Source of the DNA: JBFAPK01 sp040676675
Lineage (GTDB): Bacteria; Actinomycetota; Actinomycetes; Mycobacteriales; Micromonosporaceae
Direction: 5' to 3'
DNA length: 64,000 nucleotides
Assembly: GCF_040676675.1 (NCBI RefSeq)
Contig: NZ_JBFAPK010000018.1
Location: 1-64,000, forward strand
The stretch's first letter is position 1; each line of letters opens with the position of its first letter. The notes beneath the pieces are model-generated. The model was not told where the DNA came from. It saw nothing but the letters and a program-made list of their open reading frames with translations, and searched no databases. The position numbers were made by a program, and so were the translations under genes. This document shows, in pieces, positions 26,371-34,720 of the stretch.

Positions 26371-28005
26371 TTAGTTGCTGGCCTGGAGCTGGAGGAGGTT
26401 CACCCGCTGGAACAGGTCCACGTGCACGTTGCTGACCTTCGTCGAGGAGCCGAAGACGTTCTCGCCGAATCGCAGCGGGATGACCGGCAGGTCCTTGGCG
26501 AGGATGTCCTCGGCCTGCTGGTACTTCTTCTGGGCCGCCTCCGGCGTCGGCGCCGCGTTGCCCTCCTTGACCAGCTTGTCGAACTGCGGGTTGCTGTACC
26601 CGGAGTAGTTCGAGGAGCCGCCGGTCGAGTACAGCGGGCCGAGGTAGTCCTCCATCGACGGGTAGTCCATCACCCAGCCGCTGCGGAACAGCCCGACCGG
26701 CTGCTTCTTCTGCAGCTTGGTGAGCAGGTCGGCGAACTTCGGTTCGGCGGTACCGACGCAGTCCACGCCCAGGTTGGCCTTGAGCTGGTTGCAGGTGGCG
26801 TCGACCCAGTCCTTGTGGCCGCCGTCGCCGTTGTACGTGATCTGGATCTTCGCGGGGCCGCCGGCCTGCTGGTACAGCGCCTTCGCCTTGGCGGGGTCGT
26901 AGGTGCAGGCCTCGCCGCAGGTGTCGTCCCGGTAGCCGGAGACGACCGGCGAGACGAACGACCGGGCCGCGGTCTGCGAGCCCTTGAAGACCGACTTGAC
27001 GATGGCGTCACGGTCGATCGCCATCGACACGGCCTTGCGCACGTCCGGGTTGCTGAATTCCTTCTGGAAGGTCGGGAACTCCAGGAACTGGAACGCCGAC
27101 ATCGGGCTGGTCTGGTACCGGTCGCCCAGGTCGGTCTGCGCGGTGCTCAGGTTCTCGGTCGGGATCGTCGGCAGCACGTCCAGGTTGTCCGAGAGCAGGT
27201 CCGCGTAGGCGGCCGTGAGCTGCTGGTAGATCCGGAACTCGATCGCGCCCACCTTGGGCTTGTCGCCCGGGTACGCGTCGTACCGCTCGACCTCGATCTT
27301 CGAGTCGTGCTGCCAGGTGCCCTTCATCTTGAAGGGGCCGTCGCCGATGGGCGCGTTCTCGTAGCCGTCCTTGAGTACGCCCGGCGCGGAGAACGCCGCC
27401 TGCGGCAGCGGGTAGAACGCGTTGTAGCCGAGCACGGTCTTGAAGTCGGCGTACGGCGCCGAGAGCGTCACCGTGAAGGTGTTGTCGTCGACCTTCCGCA
27501 GCCCGGAGAGGGTCTTGGCCTTCGGGGCCGGTGCCTGCTGCGGGCCATCGCCGTCCGGGTCGACCGACTGCATGTCGTCGTAGCCGGCGATCTTGTCGAA
27601 GAACGTGTTGGTGTCCTGGCCGTTCGGGCCGTAGGCGCCGTAGTTCCAGGCGTCGATGTAGCTCTCGGCCGTGACCTTCTCGCCGTTGTGGAAGGTGAAG
27701 CCCGGCTTGAGCTTGATCGTCCAGACCTTGTTGTCGGTCGTGGTGACGGACTGCGCGGCCACCTCGTACGGCTTGCTCTGCGCGTCGTAGTCGACCAGCG
27801 GGGCGAACAGCGCGGCGAGTACCTGGTTGCCGTTGACCTCGGTGACGTTCGTCGGCACCAGGTGCTGGGGTTCGACGATCGCGATGGAAACTGCCTGATT
27901 GGCGCCGCCCCCGCCGGAGCCACCGTTGCCGCCACCACAGGCCGCCAGGCCGAGGGTCGCGGCGACCGGGAGCGCGGTCCAGGCAGCCAGCCTACGAACC
28001 TGCAT
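26371..28005 (-). CDS. ABC transporter substrate-binding lipoprotein, family 5
   Basis: A 544-residue extracellular peptide-binding protein. Signal peptide with lipobox GLAACGGG near residue 22, a Gly-rich linker, then the family-5 domain (VWTIKLKPGFTFHNGEKVTAESYIDAW pattern, DVRKAVSMAIDRDAIV, WVMDYPSMEDYL). It feeds the two permeases and two ATPases downstream. The ATG follows AGGAGA. Its C-terminal third resembles the partial protein at 2-361, supporting duplication of the whole operon. Confidence 0.94.
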   Translation of the reverse strand: MQVRRLAAWTALPVAATLGLAACGGGNGGSGGGGANQAVSIAIVEPQHLVPTNVTEVNGNQVLAALFAPLVDYDAQSKPYEVAAQSVTTTDNKVWTIKLKPGFTFHNGEKVTAESYIDAWNYGAYGPNGQDTNTFFDKIAGYDDMQSVDPDGDGPQQAPAPKAKTLSGLRKVDDNTFTVTLSAPYADFKTVLGYNAFYPLPQAAFSAPGVLKDGYENAPIGDGPFKMKGTWQHDSKIEVERYDAYPGDKPKVGAIEFRIYQQLTAAYADLLSDNLDVLPTIPTENLSTAQTDLGDRYQTSPMSAFQFLEFPTFQKEFSNPDVRKAVSMAIDRDAIVKSVFKGSQTAARSFVSPVVSGYRDDTCGEACTYDPAKAKALYQQAGGPAKIQITYNGDGGHKDWVDATCNQLKANLGVDCVGTAEPKFADLLTKLQKKQPVGLFRSGWVMDYPSMEDYLGPLYSTGGSSNYSGYSNPQFDKLVKEGNAAPTPEAAQKKYQQAEDILAKDLPVIPLRFGENVFGSSTKVSNVHVDLFQRVNLLQLQASN

Positions 28006-28454
28006 TGGGTCTCCTCATCTCCTCACGATGCGCAGTCGCAGGCCAGGGAAGGTAACGCTGCGCAACGCTGGGCAAAGGTAGGCCGGAATATCGCCCTCGT
28101 CCACGTCACGATCACGACTGCATAACAGTGCACCCGTCATGGTCTTGTTTCTTCTTCTCCTTCTTGGTAGTGGGCGCGGCGGCCAGCGACGGGCTCGGGT
28201 GTGGGGTAATCCGGTCAAAAGCGGCGCTGGCTGGGCGTCGTTCCGGCCAGACCGGGCCGGGGGTGGGCCGGGAGATTTGGGCTCGTCCGTGCCCGTCCGT
28301 GCCGCCCCGGGCGCCTGCGCTCCCGTTGTCCTCACGCAGAGTGACGAATTACACGGTTACGCAAAGTCACATAAGATCGATGCTTCACGGGTCGCGGGCA
28401 GGTCGGTATCGGGTAGCCGGAAAGGCGGCGCGCCGGTCGTGAGACGATCTGTTC
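28006..28454. other. Divergent promoter region between the ABC operon and folD
   Basis: A 449-bp spacer with a lower GC stretch (28120-28180 and 28340-28385). For folD, TTACAC (28349-28354) and TAAGAT (28372-28377) spaced by 17 nt is a candidate promoter. On the minus strand two similar boxes CCTACCTTT and GTTACCTTCC lie 40-75 nt before the binding-protein gene. No ORF here is convincing. Confidence 0.45.
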
Positions 28455-29321
28455 GTGACGGCGACCCTTCTGGATGGCAAGGCGACCGCGGCCGACATCA
28501 AGGACGAGCTGCGGGCCCGGGTGAAGGCGCTCGCGGAGCGGGGGATCGTTCCCGGGCTCGGTACGGTCCTGGTCGGCGACGACCCCGGCTCCCAGGCGTA
28601 CGTGAACGGCAAGCACCGCGACTGCGCCGAGGTCGGCATCGCCTCGATCCGGCGCGAGCTGCCGGCCGACGCGACCCAGGAGCAGGTCGACGCCGTCGTC
28701 GCCGAACTCAACGCCGACCCGGCGTGCCACGGGTACATCGTGCAGCTGCCGCTGCCGAGCCAGATCGACACCCAGCGGGTGCTGGAACTGATCGACCCGG
28801 AGAAGGACGCCGACGGGCTGCACCCGGTGAACCTGGGTCGGCTGGTGCTCGGCTACCCCGCCCCGCTGCCCTGCACGCCGCGCGGCATCGTCGAGCTGCT
28901 CCGCCGCCACGACGTGCCGCTGCGCGGGGCCGAGGTCGCCGTCGTCGGCCGCGGCAACACCGTCGGGCGTCCGCTCGGGCTGCTGCTCACCCGGCGCAGC
29001 GAGAACGCCACGGTCACCCTCTGCCACACCGGCACCCTCGACCTCGCCTCGCACACCCGCCGGGCCGACATCGTGATCGTCGCCGCCGGCGTACCCGGGC
29101 TGCTCACCGCGGACATGGTCCGCCCCGGCGCCGTGGTCGTCGACGTCGGCATCACCCGCGTGATCGGGCCGGACGGCAAGGGCCGGTACACCGGCGACGT
29201 CGACGCCGAGGTGGCCGAGGTGGCCGGCGCGCTGGCCCCGATGCCCGGCGGCGTCGGGCCGATGACCCGGGCCATGCTGCTGACCAACGTGGTCGAACGC
29301 GCCGAGCGCCCGTCGATCTAG
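28455..29321 (+). CDS. folD: Methylene-THF dehydrogenase / methenyl-THF cyclohydrolase
   Basis: A 288-residue bifunctional enzyme of one-carbon metabolism that makes 10-formyl-THF, used by purN and purH in this window. The catalytic Lys is in YVNGKHRDCAEVGI; other motifs are GYIVQLPLPSQID, DADGLHPVNLGRL and VVGRGNTVGRPLGLLL (NADP binding). The length is typical. It starts GTG. Its TAG stop lies inside the left arm of a 62-bp palindromic element (29312-29373). Confidence 0.96.
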   Translation: MTATLLDGKATAADIKDELRARVKALAERGIVPGLGTVLVGDDPGSQAYVNGKHRDCAEVGIASIRRELPADATQEQVDAVVAELNADPACHGYIVQLPLPSQIDTQRVLELIDPEKDADGLHPVNLGRLVLGYPAPLPCTPRGIVELLRRHDVPLRGAEVAVVGRGNTVGRPLGLLLTRRSENATVTLCHTGTLDLASHTRRADIVIVAAGVPGLLTADMVRPGAVVVDVGITRVIGPDGKGRYTGDVDAEVAEVAGALAPMPGGVGPMTRAMLLTNVVERAERPSI

Positions 29322-29373
29322 GGCAAATCCCCGCTGTTTGATCTCCAATCACGACGATTTGCCCTAGATCGAC
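29312..29373. repeat. 62-bp palindromic dispersed element, copy 1
   Basis: The 18-bp arms GTCGATCTAGGGCAAATC and their exact reverse complement enclose a 26-nt centre ending in GATCTCCAATCACGAC. Copy 2 at 44214-44275 has identical arms and differs in the centre at only a few bases. Here it overlaps the folD stop codon and could fold as a terminator. Confidence 0.88.
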
Positions 29374-29428
29374 GAAACGGTGATCCGGCCAACGGCCGTC
29401 GCCCCTGACCCGATCGGTGCCACCATGA

Positions 29429-29461
29429 CTGATACGGTCCGGAAAAACCGACTGGTATCAG
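29429..29461. promoter_or_regulatory. Inverted repeat upstream of mdh
   Basis: CTGATAC (29429-29435) and GTATCAG (29455-29461), with inner CGGT/ACCG complementarity. It is 13 bp before the mdh start and could be an operator or a 5'-leader hairpin. Confidence 0.5.
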
Positions 29462-29474
29462 GGAGTGGGACGGC

Positions 29475-30425
29475 ATGGGTAAAAAGGTCACCGTCGTCGG
29501 CGCCGGCTTCTACGGCTCGACCACCGCGCAGCGCCTGGCCGAGTACGACATCTTCGACACCGTCGTGATCACGGACATCATCGAGGGCAAGCCCGAAGGG
29601 CTGGCGCTGGACCTGAACCAGTCGCGGCCGATCGAGGGCTTCGAGACCAAGATTGTCGGCTTGACCACCGGCAAGAACGGCGAGGGCTACGAGGGGATCG
29701 AGGGCTCGGACGTCGTCGTCATCACGGCGGGCCTGCCGCGTAAGCCGGGCATGAGCCGGATGGACCTGCTGGAGACCAACGCCAAGATCGTGCGGCAGGT
29801 CGCCGAGAACGTGGCCAAGTACGCGCCGAACGCGGTGGTCATCGTCGTATCCAACCCGCTCGACGAGATGACCGCGCTGGCCCAGATCGCCACCCAGTTC
29901 CCGAAGCAGCGGGTGCTCGGCCAGGCCGGCATGCTCGACACCGCCCGGTTCAGCAACTTCGTCGCCGAGGCGCTCAACGTACCGGTCGCCTCGGTGCGGA
30001 CCCTCACGCTCGGCTCGCACGGCGACACCATGGTGCCGGTGCCGTCGCAGAGCACGGTCGACGGCAAGCCGCTGCGCGAGGTCATGTCGCACGAGCAGAT
30101 CGAGGAGCTGGTCGTCCGGACCCGCAACGGCGGCGCCGAGGTGGTCGCGCTGCTCAAGACCGGTTCGGCGTACTTCGCCCCGTCGGCCGCCGCCGCGCGG
30201 ATGGCCAAGGCCGTCGCCACCGACTCCGGCGAGGTCATGCCGGTCTGCGCCTGGGTCGACGGCGAGTACGGCATCTCCGGCGTCTACCTGGGCGTCGAGG
30301 CCGAGATCGGCCGCGAGGGCGTACGCCGGGTCGTCACCACCCCGCTCGACGACGACGAGATCGCCAGCCTCAAGGCGGCGGCCGAGGCGGTCCGGGCCAA
30401 GCAGGGCGACGTCGCGAACCTCTGA
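29475..30425 (+). CDS. mdh: Malate dehydrogenase (LDH-like type)
   Basis: A 316-residue NAD-dependent TCA-cycle enzyme. The Rossmann motif is VVGAGFYGSTTAQRLAE with an acidic residue after beta-2 (VVITDI) favouring NAD. The substrate arginines are in LPRKPGMSRMD and NPLDEMT follows VVSN; the catalytic His is in GSHGDTMVP. The ATG has GGGAG/GTGGGA just upstream. The sequence is of the LDH-like MDH class. Confidence 0.93.
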   Translation: MGKKVTVVGAGFYGSTTAQRLAEYDIFDTVVITDIIEGKPEGLALDLNQSRPIEGFETKIVGLTTGKNGEGYEGIEGSDVVVITAGLPRKPGMSRMDLLETNAKIVRQVAENVAKYAPNAVVIVVSNPLDEMTALAQIATQFPKQRVLGQAGMLDTARFSNFVAEALNVPVASVRTLTLGSHGDTMVPVPSQSTVDGKPLREVMSHEQIEELVVRTRNGGAEVVALLKTGSAYFAPSAAAARMAKAVATDSGEVMPVCAWVDGEYGISGVYLGVEAEIGREGVRRVVTTPLDDDEIASLKAAAEAVRAKQGDVANL

Positions 30426-30436
30426 TCACGCGTGCG

Positions 30437-30470
30437 GAGCGCGGGGCCCGAAACTCGGGCCCCCGCGCTC
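30437..30470. terminator. Terminator between convergent mdh and phoD
   Basis: GAGCGCGGGGCCCGA pairs with TCGGGCCC-CCGCGCTC, one bulged C, loop AAC. Confidence 0.75.
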
Positions 30471-30680
30471 CCGCGTCGTGCCTGTTGGAGACCGCCGTCG
30501 TGGGGTGGTGACCGCGCGTCGTGGGGGCTGGGGCCGCGCGTCGTCGGGGTTGGGACCGGATTACCCGCTCTGGGCGGTCAGGCTTGATCCCGCCGCGGGC
30601 AATCCGGCCCCAGCCCTGACCCGAACTCCAGCCCCGACCCGGTCCGGTCCGGGTCCCTACGGCCAGCGGGCTCGGCGGGG
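30471..30680. other. Convergent spacer with a second long inverted repeat
   Basis: Non-coding. CCGGATTACCCGC (30556-30568) and GCGGGCAATCCGG (30595-30607) form an imperfect stem (one mismatch), probably ending the phoD transcript. CCGCGCGTCGT occurs twice at 30510-30545. Confidence 0.5.
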
Positions 30681-32414
30681 TCAGCGCAGCGGGTGGGAGT
30701 CCTGGTCGTCCTCGATCGCGTAGATCGGGCCGGCCGCCACCCGGGCCCGGGTGGCGGCCGTCACGGCCGGCGACTCCTGGCTGGCCACGGAGATGCCCGG
30801 CCGCCCGGCCGAGACCACGAACTCGGCGGCCGTACGGACCGAGGCGGTCGGCGCCCAGACCGTGTCGACGACCCGCAGCGAGCTGAGCATCCGCTCCTCG
30901 GTCACGTCGCAGACCACGTATCCGCGCTGGTTGTCGATGTACTTCCAGTGCGGGCTCTCCGCCATGATCGGGTCGTACGTGCGGTGGAAGCCGGCGACGT
31001 CCGGGTTGCCGCCCGAGGTGATCGACGTACCGGTGATCTCGGCGCCGACGACCGGCGACGCGGGGTCGTCGAAGTCGGGCTTGAGGTCGCAGACCCAGGT
31101 GCAGTGCCGGTCGCCGGTGAGCACCACCGGGTTGGCGACCTGTCCGGAGCCGAAGAACTCCAGCAGGCGCCGCCGCTGTACCCGGTACCCGTCCCAGTTG
31201 TCCAGGTCGAAGGTCTGCCCGGCGCCGGCCTGGCGGTCGTTCGAGGCCCACATCACCTGGTTGGCGAGCAGGTTCCAGCCGGTACCCGAGGAGCGCAGCC
31301 CCTCGACGAGCCAGCGCTCCTGCTCGGGGCCGGTCATGCTCAGCCGCGGGTTCGCGGCGTCGGCCAGCGTCGCCGGCTGGTCGCTGCGGTACTGCCGGGT
31401 GTCCAGCACGTGCACGCTGGCCAGTCGGCCGAACCGCAGCCGCCGGTAGAGCCGCAGGTCCAGGCCCCGGGGGATCGACGCCCGGCGCAGCGGCATGTGC
31501 TCATAGTACGCCTGGAAGGCGGCCCTGCGGCGGGCCAGGAACGCCTCGGGGGTCTGCAGGTCCGGGTCCTGCGGGATCTCGTCGGCCCAGTTGTTGTCGA
31601 TCTCGTGGTCGTCCAGCGTCACGATCCACGGGAAGGCCGCGTGGGCGCGCTGGAGGTCGGCGTCGGTCTTGTACTGGGCGTGCCGGTTGCGGTAGTCGGT
31701 CAGCGAGTACGGCTCGTCGATGCCCTCGTGCAGCCGAGGGGCGGCCGGGTTGGGGCGGTTCTCGTAGATGTAGTCACCGAGGAAGGCGACGAAGGCGAGC
31801 TCCTCCTCGGCCAGGTGCTGGTAGGCCGTGTAGGCGCCGGCCTGGTAGTCCTGGCAGCTGGCGAACGCGAAGCGCAGCCGGCGCAGCCGGGCGTCGTGCG
31901 CCGGGGCGGTGCGGGTACGGCCGACCGGGGAGATCTCCCGTCCGGCCCGGAAGCGGTAGTGGTACTCGCGGTCCGGGTGCAGGCCCCCCACCTCGACGTG
32001 GACCGAGTGGCCGAGGTCCGGGTGCGCCACGGCGACGCCGCGGCGGCGTACCCGGCGGAACCGGTCGTCGTCGGCGACCTCCCACTCGACCGGCACCGGT
32101 CGGGCCGGCATGCCGCCGCCCGCCACCGGCTGCGGCGCGAGGCGGGTCCAGAGCACCACGCCGTCGGGGAGCGGGTCGCCGGAGGCGACGCCGAGGGTGA
32201 ACAGGCCGGTGGGAAGGGGCCCGCCGGCGCTCGACGGGATGTGCGCCTCGGCGCCGTCCGGCGCGAGCAGCATCGGTCCGGCCACGAGCCCGGCGCCCGC
32301 GGCCCCGGCGGCGGCGACGAACCGGCGGCGGCTGAAGGGGTACGAAGTAGGCATGCCATCGATGCTGGTCAGCCGGTACGGGGGCGCGCCAGGGGCGGTA
32401 GTCGACATCGACAT
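30681..32414 (-). CDS. phoD: PhoD-family alkaline phosphatase/phosphodiesterase (Tat-exported)
   Basis: A 577-residue secreted enzyme releasing phosphate from phosphoesters. A twin-arginine signal (SRRRFVAAAGAAGAGLVAG) is followed by LGVASGDPLPDGVVLWTRLAP and the PhoD core: FASCQDYQ, FLGDYIYE, DDHEIDNNW and LTGDRHCTWV, the metal-ligand motifs (iron and calcium in characterised PhoD). The ATG at 32414 gives the longest form; the ATG at 32354 (MPTSYPFSRRRF) is also plausible since a shorter n-region is common. A PHO-box-like repeat lies 20 bp upstream. Confidence 0.92.
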   Translation of the reverse strand: MSMSTTAPGAPPYRLTSIDGMPTSYPFSRRRFVAAAGAAGAGLVAGPMLLAPDGAEAHIPSSAGGPLPTGLFTLGVASGDPLPDGVVLWTRLAPQPVAGGGMPARPVPVEWEVADDDRFRRVRRRGVAVAHPDLGHSVHVEVGGLHPDREYHYRFRAGREISPVGRTRTAPAHDARLRRLRFAFASCQDYQAGAYTAYQHLAEEELAFVAFLGDYIYENRPNPAAPRLHEGIDEPYSLTDYRNRHAQYKTDADLQRAHAAFPWIVTLDDHEIDNNWADEIPQDPDLQTPEAFLARRRAAFQAYYEHMPLRRASIPRGLDLRLYRRLRFGRLASVHVLDTRQYRSDQPATLADAANPRLSMTGPEQERWLVEGLRSSGTGWNLLANQVMWASNDRQAGAGQTFDLDNWDGYRVQRRRLLEFFGSGQVANPVVLTGDRHCTWVCDLKPDFDDPASPVVGAEITGTSITSGGNPDVAGFHRTYDPIMAESPHWKYIDNQRGYVVCDVTEERMLSSLRVVDTVWAPTASVRTAAEFVVSAGRPGISVASQESPAVTAATRARVAAGPIYAIEDDQDSHPLR

Positions 32415-32433
32415 GAATTCACCGCCGGCAAAG

Positions 32434-32455
32434 GTTCACCTAACCTCCATTCATG
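32434..32455. promoter_or_regulatory. Candidate PHO box (PhoP site) upstream of phoD
   Basis: Two 11-bp units GTTCACCTAAC and CTCCATTCATG; the first fits the Streptomyces PHO-box unit (GTTCA-YYY) well, the second less well. The same bases read on the minus strand (32430-32448, GGAGGTTAGGTGAACCTTT) also match 14 of 19 positions of the DtxR/IdeR iron box, so the regulator is ambiguous. Confidence 0.55.
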
Positions 32456-32586
32456 ATCGAGTAGACGGTCGAACTCCTGGTGGTGGCAGTCGGGGTGGCG
32501 GGCGCCGGCCCGCGTGTGGCTCCCCGTTCGAATCCAGTACGCTCGTACTGCTTGAGCAGATGTCCCCCGAGAAGGAGCGCCGGCCG

Positions 32587-33804
32587 ATGGCGAAGATCAA
32601 GGTAACCAACCCGGTCGTGGAACTCGACGGCGACGAGATGACCCGGATCATCTGGAAGCAGATCCGGGAGCAGCTGATCCTGCCCTACCTCGACGTCGAC
32701 CTGCACTACTACGACCTCTCGATCGAGTACCGCGACCAGACCGACGACCAGGTCACGGTCGACGCGGCCAACGCCATCAAGCAGCACGGCGTCGGCGTGA
32801 AGTGCGCGACCATCACCCCCGACGAGGCCCGGGTCGAGGAGTTCGGCCTCAAGAAGATGTGGCGGTCGCCGAACGGGACGATCCGCAACATCCTCGGCGG
32901 CGTCGTCTTCCGCGAGCCGATCATCATGTCGAACGTGCCGCGCCTGGTGCCGGGCTGGACCAAGCCGATCATCATCGGCCGGCACGCGCACGGCGACCAG
33001 TACAAGGCCACCGACTTTGTGGTCCCCGGCCCAGGTACGGTCACGATCAGCTACACGCCGGCCGACGGCAGCGCGCCGATCGAGCTGGAGGTCGCCAACT
33101 TCCCCGGTGGCGGCATCGCGATGGGCATGTACAACTTCGACGAGTCGATCCGTGACTTCGCCCGCGCCTCGTTCCGCTACGGCCTGGACCGCGGCTACCC
33201 GGTCTACCTGTCGACCAAGAACACGATCCTGAAGGCGTACGACGGTCGGTTCAAGGACATCTTCGCCGAGATCTTCGAGACCGAGTTCAAGGCCGACTTC
33301 GACGCCGCCGGCATCACGTACGAGCACCGGCTGATCGACGACATGGTCGCCGCGGCGCTGAAGTGGGAGGGTGGCTTCGTCTGGGCCGCCAAGAACTACG
33401 ACGGTGACGTGCAGTCCGACACCGTGGCGCAGGGCTTCGGCTCGCTCGGCCTGATGACCTCGGTACTGATGACGCCGGACGGCCGCACGGTCGAGGCCGA
33501 GGCGGCGCACGGCACCGTCACCCGGCACTACCGGCAGTGGCAGAAGGGCGAGAAGACCTCGACCAACCCGATCGCGTCGATCTTCGCCTGGACCCGCGGT
33601 CTGGCCCACCGGGGCAAGCTGGACGGCACCCCGGCGGTCACCGACTTCGCCGAGAAGCTGGAGCGGGTCTGCATCGAGACCGTCGAGGGCGGCCAGATGA
33701 CCAAGGACCTCGCGCTGCTGATCTCGCGCGACGCCCCGTGGCTGACCACCGACGAGTTCATGGCCGCGCTCGACGCCAACCTGGCCAAGAAGCTCGCCGC
33801 CTGA
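32587..33804 (+). CDS. icd: NADP-dependent isocitrate dehydrogenase (405-residue type)
   Basis: A TCA-cycle enzyme converting isocitrate to 2-oxoglutarate. The start MAKIKVTNPVVELDGDEMTR is canonical for the homodimeric type II (eukaryote-like) IDH, and AAGGAG lies 8 nt upstream. Substrate-binding SPNGTIRNILGG, FGSLGLMTSVL, EAAHGTVTRHYR and STNPIASIFAWTRGL are present. The frame is open upstream to 32110, but this overlaps the divergent phoD and has no similarity. It is one of four TCA/anaplerotic genes in the window. Confidence 0.95.
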   Translation: MAKIKVTNPVVELDGDEMTRIIWKQIREQLILPYLDVDLHYYDLSIEYRDQTDDQVTVDAANAIKQHGVGVKCATITPDEARVEEFGLKKMWRSPNGTIRNILGGVVFREPIIMSNVPRLVPGWTKPIIIGRHAHGDQYKATDFVVPGPGTVTISYTPADGSAPIELEVANFPGGGIAMGMYNFDESIRDFARASFRYGLDRGYPVYLSTKNTILKAYDGRFKDIFAEIFETEFKADFDAAGITYEHRLIDDMVAAALKWEGGFVWAAKNYDGDVQSDTVAQGFGSLGLMTSVLMTPDGRTVEAEAAHGTVTRHYRQWQKGEKTSTNPIASIFAWTRGLAHRGKLDGTPAVTDFAEKLERVCIETVEGGQMTKDLALLISRDAPWLTTDEFMAALDANLAKKLAA

Positions 33805-33822
33805 GTCCGGTTCGCGAAACGC

Positions 33823-33856
33823 CACGGCCCGCCGGTACCCGTACCGGTGGGCCGTG
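33823..33856 (+). terminator. Terminator of icd
   Basis: CACGGCCC-G-CCGGTAC pairs with GTACCGG-T-GGGCCGTG (one G/T mismatch pair, 15 bp otherwise perfect). Confidence 0.75.
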
Positions 33857-34201
33857 CCGTATCCGGGTAACGCCACGCCGACGTCCGGGCACGCGTCACC
33901 GCCGCCCGGCCCGCGTCGTTGAACTGGGTGGACGTGATGCCAGTCGCGTCCAGGAAGATCGACCAGCCAGGGCGGCCCCCGGACGTGGGCGCCGGCAGGA
34001 CGTTCTTCCCGGCTGTTGCGCACAGCCAGCCGTCCCTTCCCAGCGGGGGGCCCTGTCCCGGGCCCCCCGCGCCCATTTCCGCCCGGCCCGACCCTGTCCG
34101 GGTGCCGACCACTCGCGCTACTGCTGGAAATCGGTGCCCGCGCTGGCCGAGGACCGACCTACGTTCCACGAACTTCCGCCGATCCCGCCCGCCGGTTCTG
34201 A
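33857..34201. other. Intergenic region, hairpin downstream of DUF6907 gene
   Basis: No gene seen. GCGGGGGGCCC (34043-34053) pairs with GGGCCCCCCGC (34060-34070), likely a terminator for the minus-strand gene at 34202. Confidence 0.5.
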
Positions 34202-34552
34202 TCACGCGGCCGGTATGAGGCTCGCCGGTGATTCAGGGCGCTCGGCCACGGGCAGGACCGCGCCAAGCAGTTGTTGCAGGTTCCGCACCAGTTCGGCGGC
34301 CTGCCGGAGCGAGAGCACGAGTACCGCGTAGGGTTCCGTGGGGTCTTCCGCGTCGTCGTACGCTTCGATCAGCATCGTTGCCCGTGCCTCCTTCGGCACG
34401 GTCGCGCCACTCAAGATCGCGGCAAACCGGAGCGGTTCGTGGCCCACGGCCTGGACCATGAGCACCCTCGACAGGTGCGTTCTCGCCGGATGGTCGGCCG
34501 TAACCTCGCACGGCGGCTCGCACCACGATGGGTGCCTGACAGGTTCGTTCAT
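34202..34552 (-). CDS. DUF6907-type small protein, partner of the XRE regulator
   Basis: A 116-residue cytoplasmic protein. The N-terminal HPSWCEPPCEVTADHPARTHLS (His/Cys/Cys/His, a likely metal-binding or structural knuckle) is the hallmark I associate with DUF6907; the rest is a small alpha/beta domain (YAVLVLSLRQAAELVRNLQQLL). The ATG at 34552 was chosen since GGGAG lies 9 nt upstream; a GTG at 34558 is possible. It is divergent from an XRE-family regulator gene 169 bp away. A second member occurs at 52324-52683 beside a GntR regulator. The function is unknown. Confidence 0.75.
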   Translation of the reverse strand: MNEPVRHPSWCEPPCEVTADHPARTHLSRVLMVQAVGHEPLRFAAILSGATVPKEARATMLIEAYDDAEDPTEPYAVLVLSLRQAAELVRNLQQLLGAVLPVAERPESPASLIPAA

Positions 34553-34720
34553 CTCCACACTCCCGCTTGTTGGATCTCATCAGCACATCAGGAGGTGGCT
34601 CGCATCTGAACGACATGTTCTCGGCATCGGGCTGCGGCCTTCTAGGCATCTGGCAGGCACGGTGGCGACGCGTCGGTGATGGACTGGTGACGGATCGTCG
34701 AATAGGGCAGGCTGGCGGGC

